From an archaeon (GTDB lineage Archaea; Nanobdellota; Nanobdellia; Woesearchaeales; GW2011-AR15): DNA of 64,000 bases. Numbering within the stretch: the stretch's first letter is position 1; the number at the start of each line of letters is the position of its first letter. The position numbers were made by a program, and so were the translations under genes. The DNA lies in contig JABHXU010000008.1 of assembly GCA_018657065.1 (NCBI GenBank), positions 1 to 64,000 on the forward strand, in the 5' to 3' direction. A model generated the notes under the pieces. It ran no database searches and had not been told where the DNA came from. It was given only the letters and a program-made list of their open reading frames with translations. This document shows, piece by piece, positions 49,056 through 57,803 of the stretch.

Positions 49056-49210
49056 GGCCTGATCAAGATGAGGGGGAGGCTAAATTTAATACAACAGGCA
49101 AGTGCCTTAGGGAATTGTTAAAGCTCATAAAAACTTTGACACACAGGAAACGTAAGTGACTGTGTTTACCCATACTTTACCTCAGAAACTCATGATACAC
49201 AGGCTTTTTT
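49056..49210 (+). ncRNA. Unrecognised ncRNA candidate (~155 nt)
   Basis: TTTATATA at 49025-49032; end pairing GCCTG (49057-49061)/CAGGC (49200-49204); ATGAG/CTCAT and GAGGcTAAA/TTTACCTC; poly-T at 49205-49211. Confidence 0.55.
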
Positions 49211-49300
49211 TAATTTTATAATAAGAAAAAAATTATTTGTCAAAAAACAACAAACCTATAATTTAGCTTCTTGATCATGCTCAAAAACCTTACTTATTAG

Positions 49301-50548
49301 TCAGTCGGTTTTTGACATTTGAATGATACCAAATCCAATTAATCTAAATCGTGTTCCCATTCTTCGTGATATTGTTACTCTTGCACCAATATCAGCACAA
49401 ACAGGTAATTTTAATTTACATTCAACAACATCTTTGCTTAATTTAGAGATTATACCTACAGTTGCAGCACTATTTACATTAAGCATTAACATTTCACCCA
49501 TTTTAAGAGCATCAACTTTAGTATCTTCTGCACTACCTACAACTCTTTCAAGTAAATTAGTTTTTAGTTTTAAATTATCCCACACAGGAGGCAATTTTCC
49601 TGGATATCCTACAACATTCCCTGTAAATCTATCAGATTTAACTACTGAAGGATCTAAATTTGTAAGCAATGCCACAGATCCACCTGGTGTTACTTCATCA
49701 ACAGTTGAACCTCCTGTCATCATACTAACAACTTTAGTTGTTATAGGTTTCCAAACTTTTTTATTTGCTTCTTCATATACATGCCCAGGCCTAATTTCAA
49801 CTTCATCTCCTTTTTTAATAATCCCTTGACCTAAAGCACCGCCTAAAACACCACCTTTAAGATTTTTAATTTCTTGACCTGGTTTATTAACATCAAAGGA
49901 TCTTGCAACAAACATTCTAGGTTCAACTTTTAAATTTCGTTTAGGTGTTGGTATGTTTTTTTCAATTGCTTCAATTACATACCCTGTATTAATATTATGT
50001 TGTGCAGAAATAGGAATTATTGGAGCATCTTCATAATCTGTTCCTTTTAAAAATTCTTTAATTTTATTATAGTTTTCAAGTGCTTTTTCTTCTGTAACTA
50101 AATCAATTTTATTTTGAATTATTACAACATTTTTAATTCCACTAATTTTTAATGCCATTAAATGTTCTCTTGTTTGAGGTTGAGGACATTCTTCATTAGC
50201 TGCAATTAAAAGCATTGCTCCATCCATTAATGTTGCTCCTGCAAGCATAGTAGCCATCAAAGATTCGTGACCTGGAGCATCTACAAAACTAACTTTTCTT
50301 AAAACTTTATATTCTTTTTTTTGTTTTTTAGCATCAACTTCAGTCATTAATTCTTTATCTTTAGTTTTAACAAAAACAGAATCAGCATAACCTAGCCTAA
50401 TTGTAATTCCTCTTTTTAATTCTTCAGAATGAGTGTCTGTCCATTTTCCTGATAGACATTCAGTAAGTGTTGTTTTTCCGTGATCAACATGACCAACAAG
50501 TCCAATATTAACTTCTGGTGCTAAAATTTTTTCTTTTGCTTTTGCCAT
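49301..50548 (-). CDS. eif2g: Translation initiation factor aIF2 subunit gamma
   Basis: VNIGLVGHVDHGKTTLTECLSGKWTDTHSEELKRGITIRLGYAD. Confidence 0.95.
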   Translation of the reverse strand: MAKAKEKILAPEVNIGLVGHVDHGKTTLTECLSGKWTDTHSEELKRGITIRLGYADSVFVKTKDKELMTEVDAKKQKKEYKVLRKVSFVDAPGHESLMATMLAGATLMDGAMLLIAANEECPQPQTREHLMALKISGIKNVVIIQNKIDLVTEEKALENYNKIKEFLKGTDYEDAPIIPISAQHNINTGYVIEAIEKNIPTPKRNLKVEPRMFVARSFDVNKPGQEIKNLKGGVLGGALGQGIIKKGDEVEIRPGHVYEEANKKVWKPITTKVVSMMTGGSTVDEVTPGGSVALLTNLDPSVVKSDRFTGNVVGYPGKLPPVWDNLKLKTNLLERVVGSAEDTKVDALKMGEMLMLNVNSAATVGIISKLSKDVVECKLKLPVCADIGARVTISRRMGTRFRLIGFGIIQMSKTD

Positions 50549-50583
50549 TCAATCAAATTGAAAACTCAAGACATTTATAAGAA

Positions 50584-52008
50584 TTATCCTTTAATTACTC
50601 CTATTGGCCTAACTTTGGCAACTAAATTGCTAATTCCTGCTTTTTGAGTAATTTTTACTACTTCATCAATATCTTTATAGACTTGAGGTGCTTCTTCAGA
50701 AATACCTCTCCATGAAGCACTTTTAATAAAAATGTTTTTATTTTTTAATTCTGTTTTGATTCTTTCTCCTTTAAACTCTTGATTTGCTTGATGTCTTGAC
50801 ATAACTCTTCCTGCACCATGAGCTGTACTTCCAAATGCAATATTCATTGTATTTTTTGCTCCTACCATTACATATGATGCTGTTCCCATACTTCCTGGAA
50901 TTATTACAGGATGACCTACTTCCTTATAATCTTCAGGTAAGTCGCAGTGATTTGCTGGAAAACATCTAGTTGCTCCTTTTCTATGCACAATTAACTTTTT
51001 TTGTTTTCCATCAATTTCATGATCTTCAATTTTTGCTATATTATGTGCTACATCATAAACCGTACTTATTTTTACATCACCAAAAACTCTTTCAAAAGCT
51101 TTTCTTACATTATGTCCTATAACATGCCTATTAGTCCATGCATAATTTGCAGCACATGCCATTGCCCCAAAATAATCTTGACCAAGTTTAGAATCAAAAG
51201 GTGCGTATGCTAAATCTTTTTCAGGAAGCTTAGCAATTATATCTGCATATTCATCTTCCATTTTTCTTAAATAATCTGTACATATTTGATGTCCAAATCC
51301 TCTACTTCCACAATGAATCATAACAACTACTTGACCCTTTTTTTCAATTCCAAATATCTTTGCAATTTTTTTATCATAAATTTCATCCACAAACTGTATT
51401 TCTAAAAAATGATTACCTGCACCAAGTGTTCCTAACTGTTTTTTACCTCTAGCTTTTGCTTTTTGTGAAACACAACTAGGTTTTGCCCATTCTAATAATC
51501 CATTAGATTCACAATGCTTAACATCTTCTTCAATACCCATCCCTTGTTCAACTGCCCATCTAGGCCCCATAGTCATAACTTTATTTAAAGTCTCATCATC
51601 AATTTTCAAAGTTGATCCTCTGCCTATACCACAAGGAACTCTTTTAAATAATTGATTTATCAATTCTTCAATTTTTTCTCTAACTTTTTTTTCTGTTAAA
51701 TTTGTAGCAAGAAGTCTAACTCCACAATTAATATCAAATCCTATTCCCCCCGGTGTAATGATCCCTTTTTCTAAATCAAAAGCAGCTACTCCACCAATTG
51801 TAAATCCATATCCTTGATGCATATCAGGCATAGCATATGCAAATTTTTGTATCCCTGGTAAAGATGCAACATTTGATACTTGTTGCAAAGACTTATCTTG
51901 TTTAACTAAATCAAGCAATTTTTTTGATGAAAAAAGTTTTCCAGGTACTTTCATTTGACCTTTTTTTGGTAAATCAAATTCATAAGGTGTTATTTTCTTT
52001 ATTTCCAT
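50584..52008 (-). CDS. rtcB: tRNA-splicing ligase RtcB
   Basis: GGVAAFDLEKGIITPGGIGFDINCGVRLL; HCGSRGFGHQ; RKGATRCFP; GSTAHGAGRVMSR. Confidence 0.95.
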   Translation of the reverse strand: MEIKKITPYEFDLPKKGQMKVPGKLFSSKKLLDLVKQDKSLQQVSNVASLPGIQKFAYAMPDMHQGYGFTIGGVAAFDLEKGIITPGGIGFDINCGVRLLATNLTEKKVREKIEELINQLFKRVPCGIGRGSTLKIDDETLNKVMTMGPRWAVEQGMGIEEDVKHCESNGLLEWAKPSCVSQKAKARGKKQLGTLGAGNHFLEIQFVDEIYDKKIAKIFGIEKKGQVVVMIHCGSRGFGHQICTDYLRKMEDEYADIIAKLPEKDLAYAPFDSKLGQDYFGAMACAANYAWTNRHVIGHNVRKAFERVFGDVKISTVYDVAHNIAKIEDHEIDGKQKKLIVHRKGATRCFPANHCDLPEDYKEVGHPVIIPGSMGTASYVMVGAKNTMNIAFGSTAHGAGRVMSRHQANQEFKGERIKTELKNKNIFIKSASWRGISEEAPQVYKDIDEVVKITQKAGISNLVAKVRPIGVIKG

Positions 52009-52192
52009 ATAAATCTAAGAAGTTAAGACCTGTTTAAAAAAATTACCTTAAACAAATTGTTTATAATTGTTAATTTGAAAAAAATCATCTTGATTTTACA
52101 TATTTACAACTATATTTTTAAAAAACTTTATATAGGATTAATACATCTTAATATATTGTAAGTTATACCAGTATACAAAAGAGTATATTAAA

Positions 52193-53074
52193 ATGAGAAA
52201 TTCTATAAAGAAAAAAGTTGATTTCATATCATTAATAGAAAAAACTTCATTTTTGAAAATCTTCTTTGTTTGGATTATGTTAATTATTGCTTTTGGTTTA
52301 TTTTATCATGTCATTAGTGGAACTTCTGGAACATTGATCAATGCACAGGGAAATAAGGTTACAGGAATGTTTGATTATGTTTACTATAGTTTTATCACTG
52401 CAACTTCAACAGGTTACGGAGATATTATTCCTCAAGGTCCAGGTATGAGAGTAATGGCAATAGCAAATATCATAATTGGTATGCTTATGATGGCAGTTGT
52501 AACTTCAAAATTAGTTTCAATTAAACAAGATAGACTTTTAGAAAAAATTTATCATTTATCTTTTTCAGAAAAAATAAACAGAAATATTTCAGGAATTGCA
52601 CTTTTTAATGCTGAAAGTGATAAAATTATTGAAACACTTAAAGAAGAAGAAATTGTTGATAGAAAAAATTTATTTGCAATTAGAATGTCTCTTTCCACCC
52701 TAAAAAATAATTTAGTTGATTTAAAAAGAGAATTTATGGATGAAAAAAGAATCATAAAAATAGACAAACTAATTGTTGAACAAACTCTATCAGGTATAGA
52801 CCAATCATTTGAAAATTTAAATCATATTATTCAAACATTAGACAAAAATGAGGTCTCATTTAAAAATCCTAAATTATTGGAAGATATTTATGAAATAACA
52901 AATATTGGAAGTCAACTTGTGAATAAAGCAAAAGATGAATTTCCAGTTTTCACTTCTAGAATTAAAAAAATATTTCACAATATTACTGAAGTCAGAACTA
53001 AAATTATGAAATTTAAAATTGTTGATTTAAGTAAAGATATTGAAATAAATGTTCACTTCCCTATTGCAAATTAA
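52193..53074 (+). CDS. Two-TM potassium-channel-like protein
   Basis: Selectivity filter TATSTGYGDIIP flanked by two TM segments. Confidence 0.88.
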   Translation: MRNSIKKKVDFISLIEKTSFLKIFFVWIMLIIAFGLFYHVISGTSGTLINAQGNKVTGMFDYVYYSFITATSTGYGDIIPQGPGMRVMAIANIIIGMLMMAVVTSKLVSIKQDRLLEKIYHLSFSEKINRNISGIALFNAESDKIIETLKEEEIVDRKNLFAIRMSLSTLKNNLVDLKREFMDEKRIIKIDKLIVEQTLSGIDQSFENLNHIIQTLDKNEVSFKNPKLLEDIYEITNIGSQLVNKAKDEFPVFTSRIKKIFHNITEVRTKIMKFKIVDLSKDIEINVHFPIAN

Positions 53075-53114
53075 ATAATTAAGTTTAAAAAACTACATTA
53101 TTTTAGAATAATTT

Positions 53115-53933
53115 ATGACTTGTCCAGATTGTGGTTCTAATGAAAAAAATTTAGCATCAGATGGTGTATACTGCAAAAAGTGTGGTTTAGAACTTGATGA
53201 ACTTGTAACATTAAAAGATAGAGGAAAGACTTTAAGTGTAGTTCAAATACCTAAATTAATTTGGAAAGCCAGTTCAAAACATGAGTTATTTGCTTTAAAA
53301 TTAGGATTAAAACATAAAAAGTTACATCCTCTTTGGGAGCAAAGATTAGGTTTTACTGTTGATTATTTAAAGCCTGAACACAAACAAAAAGCTCTTCAAT
53401 TAATTAATCTCGCTTTTGATAAACATAAACCTGAATTAATTTTAGCTAAAAAAAAATTGGATACTAACTGGCAAGAAATTAACAATAAATTTTTTTTTGA
53501 AATTGAAAACTTAATGAATTTTAAATGGCCAAATTATGACATTGATGTATTTTTGAGTCTATGTGCTAAATATGGTTTTCATAATTCATCTAAAAATTAT
53601 ATAATTTTACAATATTCACTTGAAAAAATTGGAAACTATGTCATTGCTCATGAATTATTTCATATTATTTATCGATCATATGTAAATAGATTTTTTAAAG
53701 AAAAATTTACTCCTATTGATGATAAAATGTTAAAAATAATTGCTGTATTTGTCCTCTTAGATTATTTGAACTGTTTTTCTGAAATGAAATTTTCTATGGA
53801 TATATTCCAAGATGAATATAAACAAATTGCAACGAGATTACTTGAAATTTGGAAACAAAAAACTTCATTTAAAGAATTCATGATTAATTCTTATAAAAGT
53901 CTAGGCCATAATAAAAAATGGGTTAGTTATTGA
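53115..53933 (+). CDS. TFIIB-type zinc ribbon fused to HExxH zincin-like domain
   Basis: CPDCGSNEKNLASDGVYCKKCGLELDE; VIAHELFHIIYRSY. Confidence 0.6.
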   Translation: MTCPDCGSNEKNLASDGVYCKKCGLELDELVTLKDRGKTLSVVQIPKLIWKASSKHELFALKLGLKHKKLHPLWEQRLGFTVDYLKPEHKQKALQLINLAFDKHKPELILAKKKLDTNWQEINNKFFFEIENLMNFKWPNYDIDVFLSLCAKYGFHNSSKNYIILQYSLEKIGNYVIAHELFHIIYRSYVNRFFKEKFTPIDDKMLKIIAVFVLLDYLNCFSEMKFSMDIFQDEYKQIATRLLEIWKQKTSFKEFMINSYKSLGHNKKWVSY

Positions 53934-53938
53934 TAATT

Positions 53939-54700
53939 TTATTTTTGACAAATATAAAAAACAGGTGGATGTTTACGAATATCGTTCTTAGAAACCTGAT
54001 AATCACCATTTACTTCTAAAAGATTAAAATTTGTTTTTTGAATAATTTTTTTAACTTCACGAACTGAAGGTATATGAATATATTGCCTAGTTTTGTAAGT
54101 TTTTTTATTATCACTAGTTTCTCTTTCAAAAAATCTATCCCCATAATCAATTTCTTCAATTTTAAATCCCATAGGTTTTAACAAGTAAAATCTACCCCAC
54201 TGTTTAATCCAAAAAAATGTAAATTGTCTAGATAAGACCCTAGGATGTGTTGTAAAAATAAAAATTCCCTCTTTTTTTAGGACCCTATAAATTTCTTTAA
54301 GTGCATTTAATCGTTTTTCATTTCCAGGAATTTGCGTCCAACCTTGATTTGAAAAAATAGCATAATCAAAAGAATTATCTTCAAATTTTAAATTTGTAGC
54401 ATCGCCAATTTTATAATTAATTTTCAATTTTTTCTTTTTTGCAATTTTCTTTGCATTTTGTATCATGTTTGGAACTAAATCAATTCCAGTAACATTAAAA
54501 CCTTTTTTAAACAAAGAAATAGTAGTTCTTCCTGTACCACAACCAACATCTAATAATTTACCTTTTTTTATGAAATATTTATTTATAAAATGTTTTTCAG
54601 AAATCCATAAACCATCTTCTGCTTTTTTTGAATATAGTATTTGTGCATTTTTTCCTGAAAATTCTTCAATAATTTTCTTTTGCAAATTATTACTCATCAA
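53939..54700 (-). CDS. Class I SAM-dependent methyltransferase
   Basis: [49 protein letters not shown]. Confidence 0.88.
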   Translation of the reverse strand: MMSNNLQKKIIEEFSGKNAQILYSKKAEDGLWISEKHFINKYFIKKGKLLDVGCGTGRTTISLFKKGFNVTGIDLVPNMIQNAKKIAKKKKLKINYKIGDATNLKFEDNSFDYAIFSNQGWTQIPGNEKRLNALKEIYRVLKKEGIFIFTTHPRVLSRQFTFFWIKQWGRFYLLKPMGFKIEEIDYGDRFFERETSDNKKTYKTRQYIHIPSVREVKKIIQKTNFNLLEVNGDYQVSKNDIRKHPPVFYICQK

Positions 54701-54740
54701 ATTAATAAGACTAAGAAAATATATTAATGTTTAGATTTAA

Positions 54741-54760
54741 AAAATGAGCCTGCGAGGATT
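54741..54760 (-). repeat. Duplicate of tRNA-Arg 3' end
   Basis: AAAATGAGCCTGCGAGGATT identical to 54888-54907 across the tRNA 3' end. Confidence 0.85.
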
Positions 54761-54891
54761 ACAACCAACTGATACCGGTTGACATGTCAGAAAGCAACTG
54801 ACAAATTGACTAGCTTTCTGATCATCCTTGAAATCTTTGATTTCTATGAGCTAGCGTTTGCTAGATATAAAATCTAGCTTAGAATAAAAAA

Positions 54892-54997
54892 TGAGCCTGC
54901 GAGGATTTGAACCCCGGTCATCCGGTCCGAAGCCGAACGCACTATGTGCACTATCGTGACCAAATCGTACACGATATCCAGACTATGCTACAGGCCC
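54892..54997 (-). tRNA. tRNA-Arg(TCG) with ~32-nt D-loop insertion (likely intron, 54943-54974)
   Basis: Acceptor GGGCCTG/CAGGCTC; anticodon arm TTCGG-CTTCGGA-CCGGA; T arm CGGGG-TTCAAAT-CCTCG. Confidence 0.82.
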
Positions 54998-55045
54998 ATG
55001 TAATTTAAACTAATTATTTATATATATATAAAATTTAAGAAAAAA

Positions 55046-55336
55046 TTATTTCTTGTTTTTAGACATAAGTATTTCAATTGTACTTACTCTAACTTGTTTT
55101 CCTTCTTTATTTTCAAACTCTTCACTATTAATATTTACATCATCTACTTTAGCTTGACCTTCAAGAAATCTTTTACATGCTACTTCAGCAACATCAACTG
55201 CTCTACTAATAAATTTTCCCCGAGCTTTGATAATAACTTCAGAAGCATTTTTTGTTGTGAACTGCATTACAACTCCAGTAACATAGTTCATAAATGGTTT
55301 ACCACCTATAAAGATACTATTATCTTTGTCTGTCAT
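55046..55336 (-). CDS. albA: DNA/RNA-binding protein Alba
   Basis: FIGGKPFMNYVTGVVMQFTTKNASEVIIKARGKFISRAVDVAEV. Confidence 0.92.
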   Translation of the reverse strand: MTDKDNSIFIGGKPFMNYVTGVVMQFTTKNASEVIIKARGKFISRAVDVAEVACKRFLEGQAKVDDVNINSEEFENKEGKQVRVSTIEILMSKNKK

Positions 55337-55347
55337 TTCTTACCACC

Positions 55348-55542
55348 TCAAAGTGTTTCTCTAGACTTAACTCTTCTAGTAACATAACCGGTAATAATAT
55401 TTCTTAATTTTTTTGATGAGATCTCTGCGTGTTTTTCAACAATTGCTTTATTTTGATCAAAATCTTCTGTAAAATCATCAAAATGATTATCTACTAGTTC
55501 CTCTGTAATTCTTTTAGCTGCTTTAGTTTTAATACGTCCCAT
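55348..55542 (-). CDS. rps17e: Ribosomal protein S17e (track ORF start 55602)
   Basis: MGRIKTKAAKRITEELVDNHFDDFTEDFDQNKAIVEKHAEISSKKLRNIITGYVTR. Confidence 0.9.
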   Translation of the reverse strand: MGRIKTKAAKRITEELVDNHFDDFTEDFDQNKAIVEKHAEISSKKLRNIITGYVTRRVKSRETL

Positions 55543-55639
55543 AGGGTCTAAAGAAATCGTACCTTGTTTATAAATATTATTGAAATAGGGTTTATTTATC
55601 ACAAACTTAATAAATCATCTTTTTTTCTCAGAATATTAC

Positions 55640-55711
55640 GCGTCTGTGATCTAATGGCTATGATCCTGGCCTTCCAAGCCGGGTATCCGGGTTCAAATCC
55701 CGGCGGACGCA
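55640..55711 (+). tRNA. tRNA-Gly(TCC)
   Basis: Acceptor GCGTCTG/CGGACGC; anticodon loop CTTCCAA; GGGTTCAAATCCC. Confidence 0.93.
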
Positions 55712-55776
55712 TAACTTTCTTTAGGATTTGAACACACGGTCACTATCGTTCTCGTGCCACTCGCTTTGCTCGATGG

Positions 55777-55794
55777 AATCCCGGCGGACGCATA
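55777..55794 (+). repeat. Duplicate of tRNA-Gly 3' end
   Basis: AATCCCGGCGGACGCATA identical to 55696-55713. Confidence 0.9.
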
Positions 55795-55918
55795 TCTTTT
55801 CTTTATATGAACATAAACATTAGAAATCAAAGGTTTTAAAACTTTTCAACTCCTAGAATTAAAAAACTTTATAAACGTCCATTAAATCCAACACTGTATA
55901 TTTTGAGGTGTTTTTATT

Positions 55919-56146
55919 ATGGAAAACCAACAAAGGCCTTTAGATGCCTTAAACCAAGCAAGAAACAAAAGAGTCATTTTAGACTTAAAAAACGGTAAAC
56001 AATTAATCGGAGATTTAAAAGCATTCGATATTCACATCAACGTAGTTTTAGAAAATTGCGAAGAAAGAGTGGATGGCGAAGTTAAAAGAAAATTAGGTAA
56101 AGTCTTTGTTAGAGGAGACACAATTATCATAATTTCAACTGAGTAA
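55919..56146 (+). CDS. LSm/Sm-like RNA-binding protein
   Basis: [44 protein letters not shown]. Confidence 0.92.
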   Translation: MENQQRPLDALNQARNKRVILDLKNGKQLIGDLKAFDIHINVVLENCEERVDGEVKRKLGKVFVRGDTIIIISTE

Positions 56147-56148
56147 AA

Positions 56149-56331
56149 ATGTCAAAAGGAACTGCATCCCACGGAAAGAAATCTGGAAAAAAGACACATA
56201 TTAGATGTAGAAGATGTGGAAACAAAACTTATCATATGAGAGATAGTGTCTGTAGTTCTTGTGGATATGGTAAATCCTCAAAAACAAGATCTTATGCTTG
56301 GCAAAAGAAAAAATTACTTACTCATTCTTAA
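56149..56331 (+). CDS. rpl37e: Ribosomal protein L37e
   Basis: [51 protein letters not shown]. Confidence 0.95.
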   Translation: MSKGTASHGKKSGKKTHIRCRRCGNKTYHMRDSVCSSCGYGKSSKTRSYAWQKKKLLTHS

Positions 56332-56399
56332 TTTTTTTATTAATTTTTATAGCAAAATATTTAAAACAATCATTGTTCTTCCTGAATTATTCTTAGCAT

Positions 56400-56483
56400 G
56401 CGGAGTTGCCGGAGCGGTCAAACGGGATAGGCTTAGGACCTATTAGCTTAGTGCTTACGCAGGTTCGAATCCTGCACTCCGCA
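56400..56483 (+). tRNA. tRNA-Leu(TAG)
   Basis: Acceptor GCGGAGT/ACTCCGC; anticodon arm ATAGG-CTTAGGA-CCTAT; long variable arm; GGTTCGAATCC. Confidence 0.93.
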
Positions 56484-56578
56484 TATTTTTAAATAAAATT
56501 TCTCTAGGATTTAAACGATCATTTATTAAAAAATTCAAAGATAAACTTAATATGCAATGATAACTTTTGTATATATTT

Positions 56579-56944
56579 ATGTCACGTTATCCTAAAATTT
56601 CTAATACGCCAAATAAATTTGATAGTCTAGGAAATAAACTTTGCAGAAATTGCGAAAATAAAATTGCAGAAAATAGAAGACATTATTGTTCTAAAAAATG
56701 TATGAATGAGTTTAATAGAAACAATTCTTGGTTTTGGGTTAGAAAAGATGTTCTTAGAAGAGATAGATATACTTGTCAGATATGCAAAAACCGAATGAGA
56801 AAAATATTTCTTGATGTTGATCATATAATTCCTATAAATATGGCAACTCATCGCAATCCTTATGACAAAAACAATCTTAGAACACTTTGCAAAGAATGTC
56901 ATAAAGCAAAAACTAAATTAGATAGAGAAGTATTTTCAAATTAA
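56579..56944 (+). CDS. HNH endonuclease (track ORF start 56567)
   Basis: RDRYTCQICKNRMRKIFLDVDHIIPINM..NLRTLCKECHKAKT. Confidence 0.88.
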   Translation: MSRYPKISNTPNKFDSLGNKLCRNCENKIAENRRHYCSKKCMNEFNRNNSWFWVRKDVLRRDRYTCQICKNRMRKIFLDVDHIIPINMATHRNPYDKNNLRTLCKECHKAKTKLDREVFSN

Positions 56945-57793
56945 TTATTTCTTAATCTCCTTCTCAAACTCTTCAAAGTTCATACAAATTTCACTGGCAA
57001 ACTGATACATAACATCCCATCTTGTTTCAGGTTCCTTATCAAATAAAATATAACCTTTATTTCCTACACCAACTGCATAGCCAAGCTCAAGATGACCTAA
57101 TTTGCTTCCTGGCTGATAAAGAATTGTTATTCCACATTCTTTTAAAAGTTTAGGATCAAAATCCTTTGGACCAAGTTTATGCCAATCTTCAATCACATCA
57201 AAACCATATCCTCTTATCTTTTCAGCCATTTTCGAAGCTTTTTTTATTGTTTCCTCGCTTGTTACATCTCCAATCAAACAAATTTTCTTTTTGTCTCCAG
57301 AATGAGTTAATTTGTCTTCAGATAAAATTTTATTCTTTGAATTTTCAAGTTCTAATTTAAGTTCATTTTCTAATTCAGTCACGCTAGAAACAACTTTTTT
57401 AGGTAATTTGTAAATTACTTCTCTTTTAGTAGAATCATCATCAAATAATACATAGCCTCTTTTTCCTTGACCTATTGCATAGCCTAATTCAAGATGTCCT
57501 GATTTACCACAGGGCATATACATTACAACAGCGTCACTTCTATCAATATGAAATTTATCAAATTCAAACACATGAGTTGCTGACCAATCTTTTAATGCTT
57601 CTCTATATGTCAACCCTCTTAATTTAGAATATTTTTTCCAAAAATCATCTGCTTCAGGTCCAGGTGAAATCCATGAATCAAATATTTCCACTCCTGGAAA
57701 TTGCTTTCTTAGATGATTTGATAAATCAATAACTTTCCAATTTTTTAAACTTCCAATAATATAAACAGTTTTCATATTGTCGCCTCCTATCAT
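56945..57793 (-). CDS. Tandem nucleoside 2-deoxyribosyltransferase-like domains
   Basis: Two copies with KSGHLELGYAIGQGKRGYVLFDD and KLGHLELGYAVGVGNKGYILFDK. Confidence 0.75.
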   Translation of the reverse strand: MIGGDNMKTVYIIGSLKNWKVIDLSNHLRKQFPGVEIFDSWISPGPEADDFWKKYSKLRGLTYREALKDWSATHVFEFDKFHIDRSDAVVMYMPCGKSGHLELGYAIGQGKRGYVLFDDDSTKREVIYKLPKKVVSSVTELENELKLELENSKNKILSEDKLTHSGDKKKICLIGDVTSEETIKKASKMAEKIRGYGFDVIEDWHKLGPKDFDPKLLKECGITILYQPGSKLGHLELGYAVGVGNKGYILFDKEPETRWDVMYQFASEICMNFEEFEKEIKK

Positions 57794-57803
57794 AGAATTT
57801 TAA

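Noticed and set aside
48962-49159. 66-aa plus-strand ORF MNITWIKKVPQKVGQYII...
   Set aside because: Spans the TATA box and 5' half of the ncRNA candidate; no protein-like conservation visible; likely spurious.
49056-49210. RNase P RNA or SRP RNA identity for the ncRNA candidate
   Set aside because: The CUCAGAAAC segment recalls RNase P CRV, but CRI/P4 pseudoknot pairing was not found; no SRP helix 8 GGAA-tetraloop context, and too short for archaeal SRP RNA.
49323-49829. 168-aa plus-strand ORF
   Set aside because: Antisense to the well-supported aIF2-gamma CDS.
54741-54886. Second complete tRNA gene
   Set aside because: Has the 3' acceptor/T-arm segment but no matching 5' acceptor strand or intact T stem; better explained as a 3'-end duplication.
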